A stretch of DNA of 64,000 nucleotides. Origin: Tanytarsus gracilentus (Eukaryota > Arthropoda > Insecta > Diptera > Chironomidae). Made by a program: the position numbers and the translations under genes. Under the pieces are notes generated by a model. The model worked only from the letters and a program-made list of their open reading frames with translations, was not told the DNA's origin and did not search any database. Positions 12,170 to 25,158 of this stretch are shown in pieces; positions within the stretch are counted from its first letter, which is position 1, and the number at the start of each line of letters is the position of its first letter. The DNA lies in NCBI GenBank assembly GCA_038502055.1, contig JAXRKN010000043.1:6262001-6326000 (forward strand), in the 5' to 3' direction.

Positions 12170-13981
12170 CGTGGGAAAAATCTGAAGGTAGAAAAGAGAT
12201 GGAAATGAATTTGCGCTTTCCGTTCAGATGTGACAGAACTTTTTAGCTTTGTCTATTGTGCAACTTTATTATCTCAGCGGATTAAAATGCATGCATGATA
12301 ATTTTAGAGAGTTTATTTTTAATTGAAATTAATATATGAAAAATTATAAAGCTTTAAAATTTAATTTTAATATTTTTAAACTCGAATTTTTAATAAAAAT
12401 TTTCATCACAGAAAAACAATTTAATTTTCCTCTCTCATCACTTCCACTTTAATTAATTAACTTTTTAATTGTCATCACTTTTCGCTTTTTAATTTCCGAT
12501 TTAATCCTTCCGTGATAAAAATCTGTCACGGAGAGCTTTTAATAATATTTTTTCACGCCATATGCACCTAAGGATGATGATGATAAAATCCAGCACTCAT
12601 AAACGTTAACTAACGACTTCCGTTTTAATGAGACACACACGCGATAATAGAGAACTCTTTTTCAACCTCACATGGAGACTTTAAATGGTCAAATGATTTT
12701 TCTTTCATTCAACGCTCTCGTATTTATAATTTTTTAGCTTTACAAAATCGCAAAAACAAAAAGAGTCTCTTGTGCTGGATGGCATTAAAGTGCGAGCTCG
12801 GAAAAACTCCCAGGCCTCTTGAGAGCGAGTGAGAGAGATAAATAAATTGTTGTAAAGCATTTCATTGTAATGGCAGCGCTAAGACGACCTTGCTAATTAT
12901 TTGAATAAATTTTAACTGGTAGTCGATGCAGTTCTGCAGACCCTTGCGGAAATTTTTAGATGAATTTTTTATTTATCTAAATGCAATATTTTTGATGTAA
13001 AATTTGTTTACAATTATTTTGTGCAAACTTACCAACTTAATTTTAAAAAAAGTGATATCTAATATTTTTTAATTTGACAACAAATTCCACCCAAAATCTC
13101 CCACCGCAGTGCCACCCAAAAATCGTCATCAGAGATTTCCACAATTCGCATAACAATTCACGCAAGTTGCAATTCCACATAAAAACCATAACTACCGTCG
13201 CACTAATACACGCAATCGGATTGACACCTCAAATAATGCTGTCCATCTGTACAACCATAAACCACAATCATAGATTCAATTTCTGAACAGTGAACTACAA
13301 CAAATTATGTTATCGTGAGAATTAGTTTTATGGAGTAGTTCATTGTTTTTGTTTTCAAAGCCTGCTACTCTGCTCTTGTGTCCACGCGATCGAAAAATAA
13401 CAACCGAAAAAAGCACATTTGTTGGCAAATTTATCAGGCTTGAAATTGGTTGCAACATGTGGACACGAAATATTTCGATAATCCTCCAAATTTCACCTGA
13501 AATATCACAAAATGCATGTGCACACGCTAAATCTCATCGGAACCAAATGAAACGACACAAATCGCTTGCATATTGTCCACCTGTTGATACTTTTAATAGT
13601 CGGCGCTCTGTATGTCATGTGAAATTTTCCATGATTTTTCTCACACTCGAGTAAACTGCAAGAGATTTGTTGATTTTTCGCATGTCGCCACTGCTTTGAA
13701 CATAAATAATAAAAACTCAATTTGCGGGCGCCGAGAACTAAAATATGAATGAATGAACAATATTTTTTTCAAGTATGTGTGCTTAAGTGATATTGCAACA
13801 AACCGGCGTATTTAAAGGGAGGAAAAAAAGCTTCGCAATTGTTTAAATTATAAATTTTTTGCAGTAAATTGCATTTTATGTGGTCTTGAACTAGATTTTT
13901 GAGTTTAAAGTGTAAAAAATTAAAAAGGTTTTACAAAAAAAAATTCCTAACAATCAATAGATGAAGTTATATTTAAATTAA

Positions 13982-13992
13982 GGATTCGAACC
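13982..13992 (-). repeat. B-box-like dispersed motif, copy 1
   Basis: GGATTCGAACC on the + strand, so GGTTCGAATCC on the - strand, is identical to the Pol III B box. It is embedded in the recurring context TTTARGGATTCGAACCTT. No A box or cloverleaf is seen nearby. Confidence 0.55.
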
Positions 13993-14470
13993 TCATTTTG
14001 ACAAATCTTTAAAATCTTTAAATTTTTACTGCGAATTATTTTTAACATAAAAGTAACAAAATTTAACTTTATTCTCATCGGTTTCTTAATTTTTTTCTCA
14101 ACCGCCAAAAAAATCCTTGACTAGATTCCAATGCACAAAAAAAACAATAAATCACTGGTCTGTCTGCGACACATCACTTCATTATAAAACACAATGTTGC
14201 GTAACAAATTTGCATCTTTTCCTTGTAGATCTGCAAACGCTGATTAAAGTCACGATGTCTTTCTTCCTCTTCTTATTAAATGACAATGGAAAATGCACTT
14301 AAATTTTCACATGAGCTGCATCAAGACATCATCACTCAAATTGTCACATATTAACTTTTCTCTTCTCATTTCCTGATTGTTATCTAATAGTTAAAGTTAC
14401 CTTTATGTCTCATTTATTTCCCATTTCAATTAAATTAGTAAAGAAAGTTAAATTTAAAATTAAATTTGAA

Positions 14471-14481
14471 GGTTCGAATCC
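14471..14481 (+). repeat. B-box-like dispersed motif, copy 2
   Basis: GGTTCGAATCC with the flank AAATTTGAA on its left and TTACTTTAAG on its right. It lies 479 bp from copy 1 in inverted orientation. No tRNA fold surrounds it. Confidence 0.55.
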
Positions 14482-17400
14482 TTACTTTAAGAAAAATCGG
14501 TGGAGGTGGATCAGGAATTTTTTTTAACCTAAATCTTGATTTTTTTTAAACGCCTTTTAAATATCACAATTACGTCGATCTAGATCAATTTGCATAAATT
14601 ACTCTTAAAAAATTAAGAACCATAAGACTTCCGTCATTGAGATCCCAAAAAGTTCTCAGCCTTCAATTTTTTCTCTCTTAAATGTGCATCAATGAATTTG
14701 CTCCATCTTCATCATCATCATGACGGCATATCGGGATTTTTGCAGTATTACTCGATCTCTGTTGACATTGCCGTCATAAAAATATTTTCAGATAGATTTT
14801 TTTCCCTCGACGCTTATGAGAACAATAGGTGGCAGCGATGATGATGAGATTTGGACTTTTAATGCCCACTTGTTAAACTGCGGCACAAGCCATGTGAAAA
14901 ATTAATCACCCAAACATCGTTACAATAAATCCGCTCGGGTGTCATTTAAGCAATTCAATTAATTCCTCCATTAATTCCTTTAAAATTACACGATACGAAA
15001 TTTTTACGTCATCTCAAAATGTTGTGGAAAAATTAATTTTATTATGCGTTGAAAAATTCCGCCTCTCTGCAAAGCACGTCGATGCGCAATCATTGAGGGA
15101 GTGCAATTTTATTACAGAACTGAATTTCTCATGTTAATTTTTTTTGGCATTTTAAATTAGTTTAGCTAGGAAATTTTTAAGTGAATTTTTATGACGAAAT
15201 TTTAATTATTGTGCTTTAAAATTATTTGAATTATTTAAAACTTAATTTTTTAGTGCAATTAGGATTGATTTAATTAATTGATTTTTAATTTTAAACCTAA
15301 AACCTTCAAAACAAATTAATGTGACATTAATTCTCACCTCACATTATTAAAATCCAATTAGCAATCTTAGAAAAGTCTACAACCACAAAATACCACCCAA
15401 AGCTATTAATTCAATTAAATCCAATCAAATGCTAATAAAAAAGCTCCCACAATATGAATGAAAAGTGGACACATCGTGATAATCGTGAGTAATTATATTT
15501 TTATCGATTACTCACTTAACCCCAAGCCTGACTAACCCTCTCACTCTATAGTCTCAATTCAGCTCGTAAATAGCCGGCAATTTGTAGTGAACATTACTCA
15601 AATTATCGCCGTTCAAAGAGAGAAAATCCACTCACAACTGTTCAATCATAATAAAAGGCAACTTAATTTAATTATTCATAGTGAAAACAACATTTTCTAC
15701 ATTCTTGTATATTCCACTCACTCCCTCACAGTCGGTCACGAAAGAGTTTTCCATTCGGTTTGTTTTATTAGCCAAATACATCATGAAAATGAGGAAAGTC
15801 GTGGCCTAAATATGGAAATTTTTCGCGAAATGGGTTTTTGGTTAATTTTGGGGTTAATGATAATTTTTTTAAGGTCATTCAGCTTTTCAACCTTGAACTT
15901 TCTTTGCCAGTTCCTTCGATATTTAAATCACATTAAACACACATCAGGGAGAACACATTGAATGAGGTGCGAGCTTTTTGTGGACAGAACAAAATTTCTT
16001 TCTCTGACCATTAGTTACATTTCACCATTCGGACGATGAGGAATGTTTTTGAAGCGAATTCGATATCGACAGTGTGGAAAGTTTTTCATATATTTAGGTA
16101 AGATATTTTTATTTTTTGAAGCATTGCACTCAAGGCAGGCAGTGATTGTTCATTTTTGAGGAAATGTGTAACTGACTTGGGAATTTGAAACTCATGTCTG
16201 TCGACAGTCGAAGCAGACAGTGTCAAGAGCGTAGAAAAACCAACTGCGGAGATAAATTTAATTTTTTTGTTTGACGGAAAAATATTTTTTTTTAATATTT
16301 TTTCTGGGATTTTTAAAATCAAATAAAAAAATTTATTAAATTGCAAATTCGAAGACTTTTCCGCACGTAGTAAAATTGTAAACATTAAAATTGAGAAAAA
16401 GTGTGTCGGTGTTTTGCAAAAAAATAATAATTGAAAAATAATTTTCACGTGGTTTTGTGTGTTTATATAATTAATGAACATTAAGTGAATATTTATGATT
16501 CTATGCCGATTTCATCTAGAAATGAAAGACGTGTGCACGGTGAAATTTATTCATGGTTTATTCAAGTGATTGAATGTAAGATTTTTTTCTATTTTTTATC
16601 ATTAATTGCGATAAAGAGAAAATTAAATATTGAGTTTAAGAAAATAAGATAAAAAAATATTATGAAGTTGCTTCTTGAAAGACTTTAAATGAAAATAATT
16701 TTCCTTAAAGACAATTAAGGAAAACCTATTTTCAATTATAATTTAACATTAAACACAAATTTGATTTTTTTCAGTATTTATTGCAAACTATGAATTATAT
16801 TTTATTTGACATATTTTAAAAGCTAAAAAATTCTCGATAGTAAAATTTAAAACAAATTTTTATTAATATTGTCAAATGAATTCTAATTGAGTGTCGCTCA
16901 ATTCTCTTTATTGATCTTATTAATTAATTTTATTGCAATGGATCTCGTATACATTGTATTTAAACTGCGTAAAGTAAATGTTAGGTTTTCATTTATGAAA
17001 CCTAATTGATGAATGATGATTAAGTTAATTTCGTAAATGGAATTAGGTCAAGGAATATTCTAATCAATTTTTCGTGCCACAAAATTATCAAAAACATTAC
17101 TCTACATAATCAAATATATGATAATTTAATCTTGAATGCAAAAAATTAACCTTAATTATCAATGAATAATTTAATCTCATGAACTCTAAAAAAATTATTT
17201 GTACTAGAAAAATTTAGCAATAAATTTTATCAGTTTCAATATTTTATAATTCTAAATTACTTAAAAGTATTTTACGTCACATAAATTTCCTTTTTCACTT
17301 AATTTATAATTTCCTCATTTTCACAACTCAAGTACTCATCACGACACCCCACCGTTCGTTCACATTGTTTACTCACTTTTATGTTTATCACTCAATATTG

Positions 17401-17721
17401 CTCAACACTCTTTCCGAATATTAATTCTACTCGTATCAGTTAGCGAAATTTTTTAAGCTCACGAATTATTTTACAAGTAATTCATTCATATTCGGAGTGG
17501 AGAGAGAAGTGTCATCACTTGAACTCTGGAGATTGTCTGTAATTCTTTGCAACACACCGAGAAAATAATTATTTTGTGATTTCTTTTAAATTCAACAATT
17601 TTGACAGTCAAAGTTAAATTTTTCTCACAGTGTAAACTCAGAATAACAAGGAGGAGATAAAAAAGCAGAAAAATAAAGAAACTGTCAGTGAATCAATAGA
17701 AGAGAGAAAAGGGAAAAAGTG

Positions 17722-17728
17722 TATAAAA
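17722..17728 (+). promoter_or_regulatory. TATA box of the glucuronidase gene
   Basis: TATAAAA lies 119 bp upstream of the proposed ATG at 17841. With a start site about 30 bp downstream, this gives a 5' leader of roughly 90 nt, a normal arrangement for a TATA-driven insect gene. Confidence 0.5.
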
Positions 17729-17840
17729 TCATCGCGAAATTGCCAAAAGTCTTTAGTTTAATTCTTGTTGTTGAGGTGTTAAAAAATCGCAAAGAGTTAA
17801 TAACAGAAAAGTGTTAATTATAAAAACTATCTCAATAAAT

Positions 17841-20800
17841 ATGAAGACCTGTAAGTAACAATAGAAAAGTACATTTTTCGAGGTAGTGATGATGAAAGCA
17901 TGACGCAGTTTATTAGTGAAATGAAGAAATTATTGTTGACGTTCTGTAATCGATCCGCGATAAAAAAAAGTTATAATTAAATTGTATTAATTGTTTTTTG
18001 CGATTTATCGATTTTTTGCTGGATGGAGAGTGCAACTAGAAACAAACACGCAACTATAGTCGTTTCCTGTATTTTTTTTATCGAGAATAAGTTGTATTGA
18101 ATTTAATTTAAGTGGTTTTAATTTCTTAATGTTTAGTTTTATTAAATTTTCTTGAATATTGATATTATTAAAAAAACTCGTTTATTAATTTGTTGATCAA
18201 TTCCTATTTAAAAAATCTACGTCACCATATTAACCATAACCCGAACACTTAAAAAAATAATCTTCAGTGGAGATGCTCTTCCATTTTTCACATCACACTC
18301 GAAAATTTTCTTGTTCATTTTTAAATCTCGTGATGCTCAATAAAGAGATCATTGCCCCACTCTCGTGATTTTAATTATTTGCTCATGACTTTCTTCAAAC
18401 TGTTTGCCTTATCTTAACCGTTTAAGCGATATTCGAGCCTCTGTTAATCGTTTATTGACACGGCAATAGAATTGAAAAATATAAACAAAAAACTTTTTCC
18501 AATTTTTCGACTCATTAAATTCAATTTAATTTCTCGTTTGGTGTAAAAAAAGTTTATGAAACTATTTGTTGAGGTTTAAAGTTATTTAGTTTTGCATGAG
18601 TTAGTTTAGATCACCAAGGTCTTATCAGCACATGTCAAGTGTGTCGTTCCATAATTTTTTTGACATAGAATTTTTTGTTAAAATAAATTAAAAATGCATT
18701 TAGAAGAAAATTGAATTTAAAAATTTATTTTTCAAAATATTTTTTTGTTGCTTTTTTATTTTAAAAATTCTAAATTTTTAGACAAAACTTTCGATCATGT
18801 TCCATAAAATAAAATCATTTTTTTCTGACCATGACATCGAGAATTTTTATGTGTGCAAGTAAATAAAATTGTGATCAATCATTGAAGCCCTGCTCATGCA
18901 CCGTGCATGTTTGAGCTGAAAGTGAATGTTGTTGCGTAAATCACACAATTTTGAATTTGTTAATTGAAACCTCAAACAGATGATGTTTGGAGATTTCAAA
19001 ATTTGTAAATTGACTTTTTATCTGTAGTTTGAAGTACAAACCGTGAATGGTTTAGAAAATTAGTGAGGAGGAAATCACAAGGGAAAATAACTCACAAACT
19101 AGAGATTTTAAGCGTAAGAGAATTAAATACGCAATTTTTTTAGAGCATCTCTAAAATATTACGCATCCCTTCTCTACAATATTGCGCAATTTTTTTAAAG
19201 AACAAAGAATTTTAGATGCATGAAATTTCATCCCCTTGCGTAATACTCACTGTAGATTAAATATACACATTTATTTTCTGTGTTTAGTGATTTTTTTTCC
19301 AGTAGTGATTTAGAAACGAAGCCATATGTTGCTCTGACGAATTTTTATTTTCTCGATTTCATTCATCAATGATTAAAAGAAAAAAATTCTATTCCTTACT
19401 TGCAGCGTCGACTTTCTTTTTGATGGGAATAATCACATACCTGGTGCATTTCGTGTTTGGAACAATGTTTTTTGCGGGCGGTGAAAAAGTGACCAATGGT
19501 CTTCTCTATCCACGTGATTCGGAAACGCGTGAGGTGCGATCGCTCGACGGAATGTGGCAGTTTGCAAAGAGCGATACTAATAAACCATCCGAGGGACTTC
19601 ACAATAAATGGTTTTTGAAGGATTTGCGTGAATCTACAGCTGTGATTAATATGCCGGTGCCATCGAGGTAAAGTTATTTGTCATGAATTAAAGTGGAAAT
19701 TTGTTGGAGAAAGAAAAATTTACATAAAATTTCCATTTCTCTTTTACATTAATCCATCAAAAAGTTATAACGACATCGTTGAAGACGCTCAGATTAGAGA
19801 CCACGTTGGGACGGTATGGTATGACCGAAAGTTCTTTGTACCAATATCATGGAAGAGTCAAAGAGTTTGGGTGAGATTTGGGAGTGTCCATTATGAAGCT
19901 TACGTATGGATTAACGGTAAGAATTGTCTGAAAACCCTAAAAATATGCATAATCACATCATTAATTAAAGGCAATCAAGTCGCACGACATGAGTTCGGTC
20001 ATCTTCCATTCGAGGCTGAAATTACGCAATTTGTCAATTTTTCCAAAGAGAATCGCATAACTGTGCTGTGTGACAATGTTTTGCTACAGACGACAATTCC
20101 ACAGGGAAAAATTGTCGAGCAGGATTCCGATAAAGGAAAAGAAGTCGTTCAACAATACACATTTGACTTTTTCAACTACGCCGGCATCCATCGATCCGTT
20201 CAACTGTTCACAACGCCACAAATTTATGTGAAAGAAATTAGCGTTAATACAGCTGTAACCGATGAGCGTCACGGAGTTGTAGATTTTAAAATTAATTTAA
20301 GTGAGAATAATACGCAAAATCATCGTGTCAAAGTGGCAATTTATGATCGTGAAGGCAACAACGCCGGCGAGACATTCGTCGATGAGTCTTTGAGAGGCGA
20401 AATTAGTATTAAAAATGCTAAACTTTGGTGGCCATTTCTGATGCATTCAGAGCCTGGCTATTTATACACTCTAGAAGTTAAACTAGTTGATGCAAATGCA
20501 ACAATCGACATCGATGTTTATCGACTTAAAATTGGAATTCGATCATTGGCTTGGAATTCAACTTCGTTCTTAATTAATGGCAAGCCAATTTACTTCCGAG
20601 GCTTCGGGCGACACGAAGACAGTGACATTCGAGGCAAAGGACTCGATTTTGCACTGTTAACAAAAGATTTTAATTTATTAAGATGGATTGGTGCCAACGC
20701 TTATAGGTTTGATGATTTTAATTAATTTATTTTGAGTTTATTGAACTTTGGTTAAATTCACAGAACTAGTCATTACCCTTACTCAGAAGAATCAATGCAA

Positions 20801-21789
20801 TTTGCTGATGAGACTGGAATTATGATTATCGATGAATGTCCATCGGTAGACACAGAGTGAGTATTAATTTTTTTAATGCTTTTGAAGAAAAAATCTGAAA
20901 TTTATTTTGTTAGGTAAAAATTCAAAATCTCTAGAAATTATTTCCTAAATTTATATAAATTAATTTCCTTTTCTCAAAAATAAATTTCTTCCTTCCACAG
21001 AAACTTCAGTCAAAAACTTCTCGAGAATCACAAATTCAGTATTGAGCAGCTAGTTCATCGTGATCGCAATCATCCCTCCGTTGTCATGTGGTCAATTGCT
21101 AATGAACCTAGAACAGCTCAAACTAATGCTGACCAGTATTTTAAAGAGGTTGCGAGATACACGAAAGAATTAGATCCATCTCGTCCAATAACTGCTGCTA
21201 TTGCTGTAAATAATAAGAACGATTACGCATCACAATATCTCGACATTATTAGCTTTAATCGTTACAACGCTTGGTATCAAAATGCTGGTAGACTCGACAT
21301 GGTCACAAGTTATGTTGAAAATGAGGCTCGTGAGTGGAATAAGCGACACAATAAGCCAGTTTTGATGAGCGAATATGGATCCGATACTGTTGAGGGTTTG
21401 CATCTTCTTCCGGCTTATGTGTGGAGTGAAGAATTTCAGGTGAGTGAAAATTCAAAACAAAATATTTAAATTTTAACATTTTTCTTCCAAAGTCACAACA
21501 ATTTTCAAAGCACTTCAAAGCATTTGATCAACTTCGCAGCGAAGGATTTTTCATCGGTGAATTTGTTTGGAATTTTGCCGATTTTAAAACTGCCCAAACC
21601 TACACGCGAGTCGGTGGAAACAAGAAAGGTGTTTTCACTCGAACTCGTCAACCAAAAGCGGCAGCTCATCTCTTGAGAAAAAGATACTTTGAGCTTGCAT
21701 CTGAAATTGATAATTATCATAAAAAACCGAGTGATCTCTACGAGTACACAAGCTACGGCCAGAACAAGTTGCTTAAAAATGAGCTATAA
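17841..21789 (+). CDS. GUSB: Beta-glucuronidase (GH2), 662 aa
   Basis: Hydrolyses terminal beta-glucuronic acid from glycosaminoglycans, normally in lysosomes. Exons are 17841-17850, 19406-19667, 19765-19916, 19971-20706, 20764-20856, 21001-21439 and 21493-21789 (1989 nt). The GH2 order is sugar-binding (SYND…VWYDR), immunoglobulin-like, then TIM barrel. Acid/base Glu453 is in WSIANEP, nucleophile Glu542 in MSEYGSD and Tyr506 in FNRYNAW, close to human numbering (451, 540, 504). Length is near human GUSB (651). Start choice: an in-frame ATG at 19369 would give 671 aa with a basic N-terminus. I prefer the upstream micro-exon (ATGAAGACCT|GTAAGT), which joins in phase to the acceptor TTACTTGCAG and yields a standard signal peptide, MKTSSTFFLMGIITYLVHFV. 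That region also has a TATA box. AATAAA lies at 21849-21854. All key residues are present, so it should be active. Confidence 0.9.
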
Positions 21790-21854
21790 GAATTTTAGTT
21801 TAAAAGTCGTCAATATATGCATTTATGAATTTTTTGTAATGAAATAGAAATAAA

Positions 21855-24806
21855 ATTATTGAACTATTTTTTGAAATGCTAAAAAAAGATTTTCACCGTT
21901 TTACAGAAATTGTAATTTTACCCCTAAAACTATGCAACCATGGAGAAATAAATACACGAGCACTCGTAATTGAATGATTAAATTTGTAAAAAATTTTAAA
22001 AATTCTTGATGTGAAAAATTTATTTCAATTTAAAGCTTTAATTTAATTTATCCCTCTCACAATTTAATTTTTTCACATTTACCTTCTCTCCAACCAACGA
22101 TTTAAAAAAGCTTTATCTTAATCATGGGTGACATGACTACGATTAAATTCGCAACATGTGCTCGCATATCCGTAAACTTACCTCAACTGACCCAATTTAA
22201 AATTAAATCATTTAACTTGTCGTCACACTGACTCGAACAACGCAGCTAGAAAAGGTAACAATGACTTGAGATTAAATAATCGATACATTTTAACCTCCGA
22301 TGAGTGTGTTTGATTTTTTTATTTCACGTGAAGTTATGTCGGTCGAGAAAGGCATTAAAAGTTGTGAACCGGTCAATTGTATACGGAGAAAAGTGTGTAA
22401 GGAATTTCACCGAAAGAAACATTGCGGGTTTTGTTACGAGAGAGACTTTTGATTGTGCCAGATAAAAAAATAAGAAATGTCGTGCGTTATTTGCGTAACA
22501 ATTAATTTGTCGATTTATTAAAAGTGGGGAAATTAATTGTAGAGCAAACGATAACAGTAATAGTTTATGGTGTTATTAAAAAATCCAAGGAAATTCTCAA
22601 GCTAAAAACGCAATTTTATTATTTTTTAAACTCAAAAATTTAGACAATAATTAACTGAATTAATTGGCAAGAAATTTATGTTTGATTAATGTGAAGTTTT
22701 ATTTACTAAATAAAATTCCAAAATTCCCGTTTTAAAAAATATCACGTTGACTATCCAGTGTCATCTCTCTTCGATCGATTTATCATATCCTCAAGCATCA
22801 ATCACAGTCAAAAGTCTATTAGACAAACTATTTAGCTAATTGACGCTTCCAATTTTCTCTAAAAGCTCTATACGCATATAAAAATCATTGTGCACGTCAG
22901 ATGCTAAGAAGAAGATCAGAAAATAATTTTTTTCTTCATTTATGCGCGCAAGGTCAGAAATATTCGACAATAAACTGCAAGACACGCATTAAAGCATGTT
23001 TCATGGATCGTTAATAGCTACCATCATAATCTGAATGCGATGAGTCAATGGACTGAATGTAAAGATTGGTGATAATTGATTGCCCTCACGGGCTTTTTAT
23101 GGACACACGTGAATGCAACAGGTAGTGATGATCCTTGACCATCATCGTCGAGGCACAAAATAAATTTTCTTCAATTTCAATTTGCATTACCGGGTGTTGA
23201 GTGACTGCGAAGCATGCAAGGAAAAAATTATGAATTTATTTTTATATTGTGTTATGTAATCTATCGAGGCGATTACGCTGCACATACGAGAGTGCAATAT
23301 AACGTACATATGTGAAACAGGCTAGACGAGGTGTAAGTAATTAGGTAAAATAAATTTCTACCGCGTGTAAAAAAGAAAGAGTGAAATGGCTCTTTTTCGA
23401 TTTATCGAATCGGATTAAAAGTAGACGAAGTGAATTTTTTCGTGCATTAAGGCTCTAAAATCACATAACATTCCTGCTCTACATTTAATAATTTTTATTA
23501 TTGAAATTTATGCGATGCATAAAAATAAGTTGAAACATGTTTGTGTTACCGCCAATTAGTGAGTTATTTTTGGTATGCATTTTTTAGCTATGGATAAACA
23601 ATTCATTGAATTTATGACAGCATGGGTTGAGAATTTATATTTTTTCGAGAACCAAAATTATTTTAGTATAAATAGTGTCAAATTGTTTAATTACAATTAT
23701 TACACTTAAAAATTAGATAAAAAATTTAATGTTTCACTTTCCATAATGTTCTCACTCATAGAATTTTACCTGAAATTTTTGTTACCTCAGAAGAACTTTT
23801 AAGAAATTTTCCTGGAAATCAATTTCATTCAAAAAACTTTAAAAAATTAAATTAAATATTTTTCTACCTAAAACTTACGCAACCTGTACCGGCAATCAAA
23901 TAAATGCATTTTACTTCTTTTTCTACGCAATCAAACAAACAAAAAATAATTCAGTGAAAGTCTCCAATGTATGAAATTGATTTTCTTTCTCAATTCAGTT
24001 GTTAACAATTAAACAACTAATTTTCTTTCCTCAGCAAAACTCACTTTTCATGCCTTCTCTCTCCAAAGTTGAAGACTTAATGCAATTTACTTCTTCTATC
24101 GCGAAATAAAATCGACAAAAATATAAATTTAATAACAATGTGGAAGCAGCAGCAGCAGTCAATGAGTTTTTATTATATTATTATAAGCTCAATTGAGTTT
24201 AATGTCTGCAGAAAATTTTTCGGAAGTAAAATTAATAAGAAAATGAAACGAGTCGTAGATAGAGAGTCGGCCACAACAATAAATTATACACGCACATGCT
24301 TCACCGAGTCATTAATTACCCACCGCGTTTTGTTCCTGGCGACGGCGCCTCACGATCATCAAAATGTCTCTAAATGGCTGACCTTCAACTTTGTGAGATT
24401 TGATCGGGTGTTACTTAACATACAGCTGTGTGCTACTGACTTCATGAGCCTCAAATTCTTTTGAAATTTTTCGTGAAAGACTTTCACGGCTCGCATGGTG
24501 TGAGATGTAATGAAATATTTATGCAAAAAGCTCGGTTGGAGATCGAATGTGTTCCTAATTGGCTGCGATCAAAAGTTGTGACATGATTGGGTTTCATTCG
24601 ATTAATTTTAGCAAAAAATAAGAAGTATGGTGTAAACAATTTTTTTTTAAATTTAGGATTCGAACCTTCTGAAAAAGTTTCAATGTTCTGATTTTGTAAT
24701 TTTTCTATAAAGTTAATCAAATTTTTACACTTTTAAAATCTCAAAAAAATACTGAAAAAATCTAAAATAAATTCAACAAAAATTAAATTATATTTTTTAT
24801 AAGTTT
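21855..24806. other. Non-coding region between GUSB and cuticle gene 2
   Basis: AT-rich DNA without supported exons on either strand. One B-box-like motif lies at 24656-24666. A minus-strand AATAAA at 24807-24812 probably ends the transcript of the cuticle gene to the right. Confidence 0.6.
24656..24666 (-). repeat. B-box-like dispersed motif, copy 3
   Basis: GGATTCGAACC preceded by AAATTTA and followed by TTCTG, the same context as copies 1 and 6. There is no A box at the expected distance on the - strand. Confidence 0.55.
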
Positions 24807-25158
24807 TTTATTTAAGAATTTCTTTTCGAAGATCGTACAAAAGTGATACGTATAAAATTAATAACATCGTGGTAACTATAAAATACAAGATGCGAGAAGG
24901 TGAAGAAAAATTAAATAGGAATATTTTAACAATACAAGTAGATTTATGTACAATGCATTTTGGTGGCTAAAAAATTAATGAAAAATGTTCGATGAAGAAT
25001 GTTAAAAATGTTTCGATGCGAGTTAATGTGAATTAAAATCAAGTCTCAACACAAAGGATGTTTAAAAAAAGCTTGCGAAGATGAAAAGATTCTTATCTAA
25101 ATGTCAGCTAGCAGTGACAAATGGCTTTAAATGAACTTTAATCTCTCATCGGAATTTT

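Larger units (their letters stand above)
12170..17721. other. Non-coding region between cuticle gene 1 and GUSB
   Basis: No supported coding exon was found on either strand. Short open frames lack splice context and domains. Two copies of the B-box-like motif sit at 13982-13992 and 14471-14481 in opposite orientation. The right end is the promoter side of the glucuronidase gene, and the left end is the promoter side of the - strand cuticle gene. Confidence 0.6.

Noticed and set aside
14471..14481. Possible tRNA genes at the GGTTCGAATCC sites
   Set aside because: Only the B box is present. No A box, anticodon stem, acceptor stem or T-run terminator could be placed at any of the seven sites.
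15587..15961. 124-codon + strand frame
   Set aside because: AT-rich chance frame with no domain, splice signal or plausible promoter.
19369..19405. MIKRKKF… start of beta-glucuronidase
   Set aside because: In frame and usable, but it needs an unspliced intron end and gives a poorer targeting sequence than the spliced micro-exon. Kept as an alternative, not the main model.
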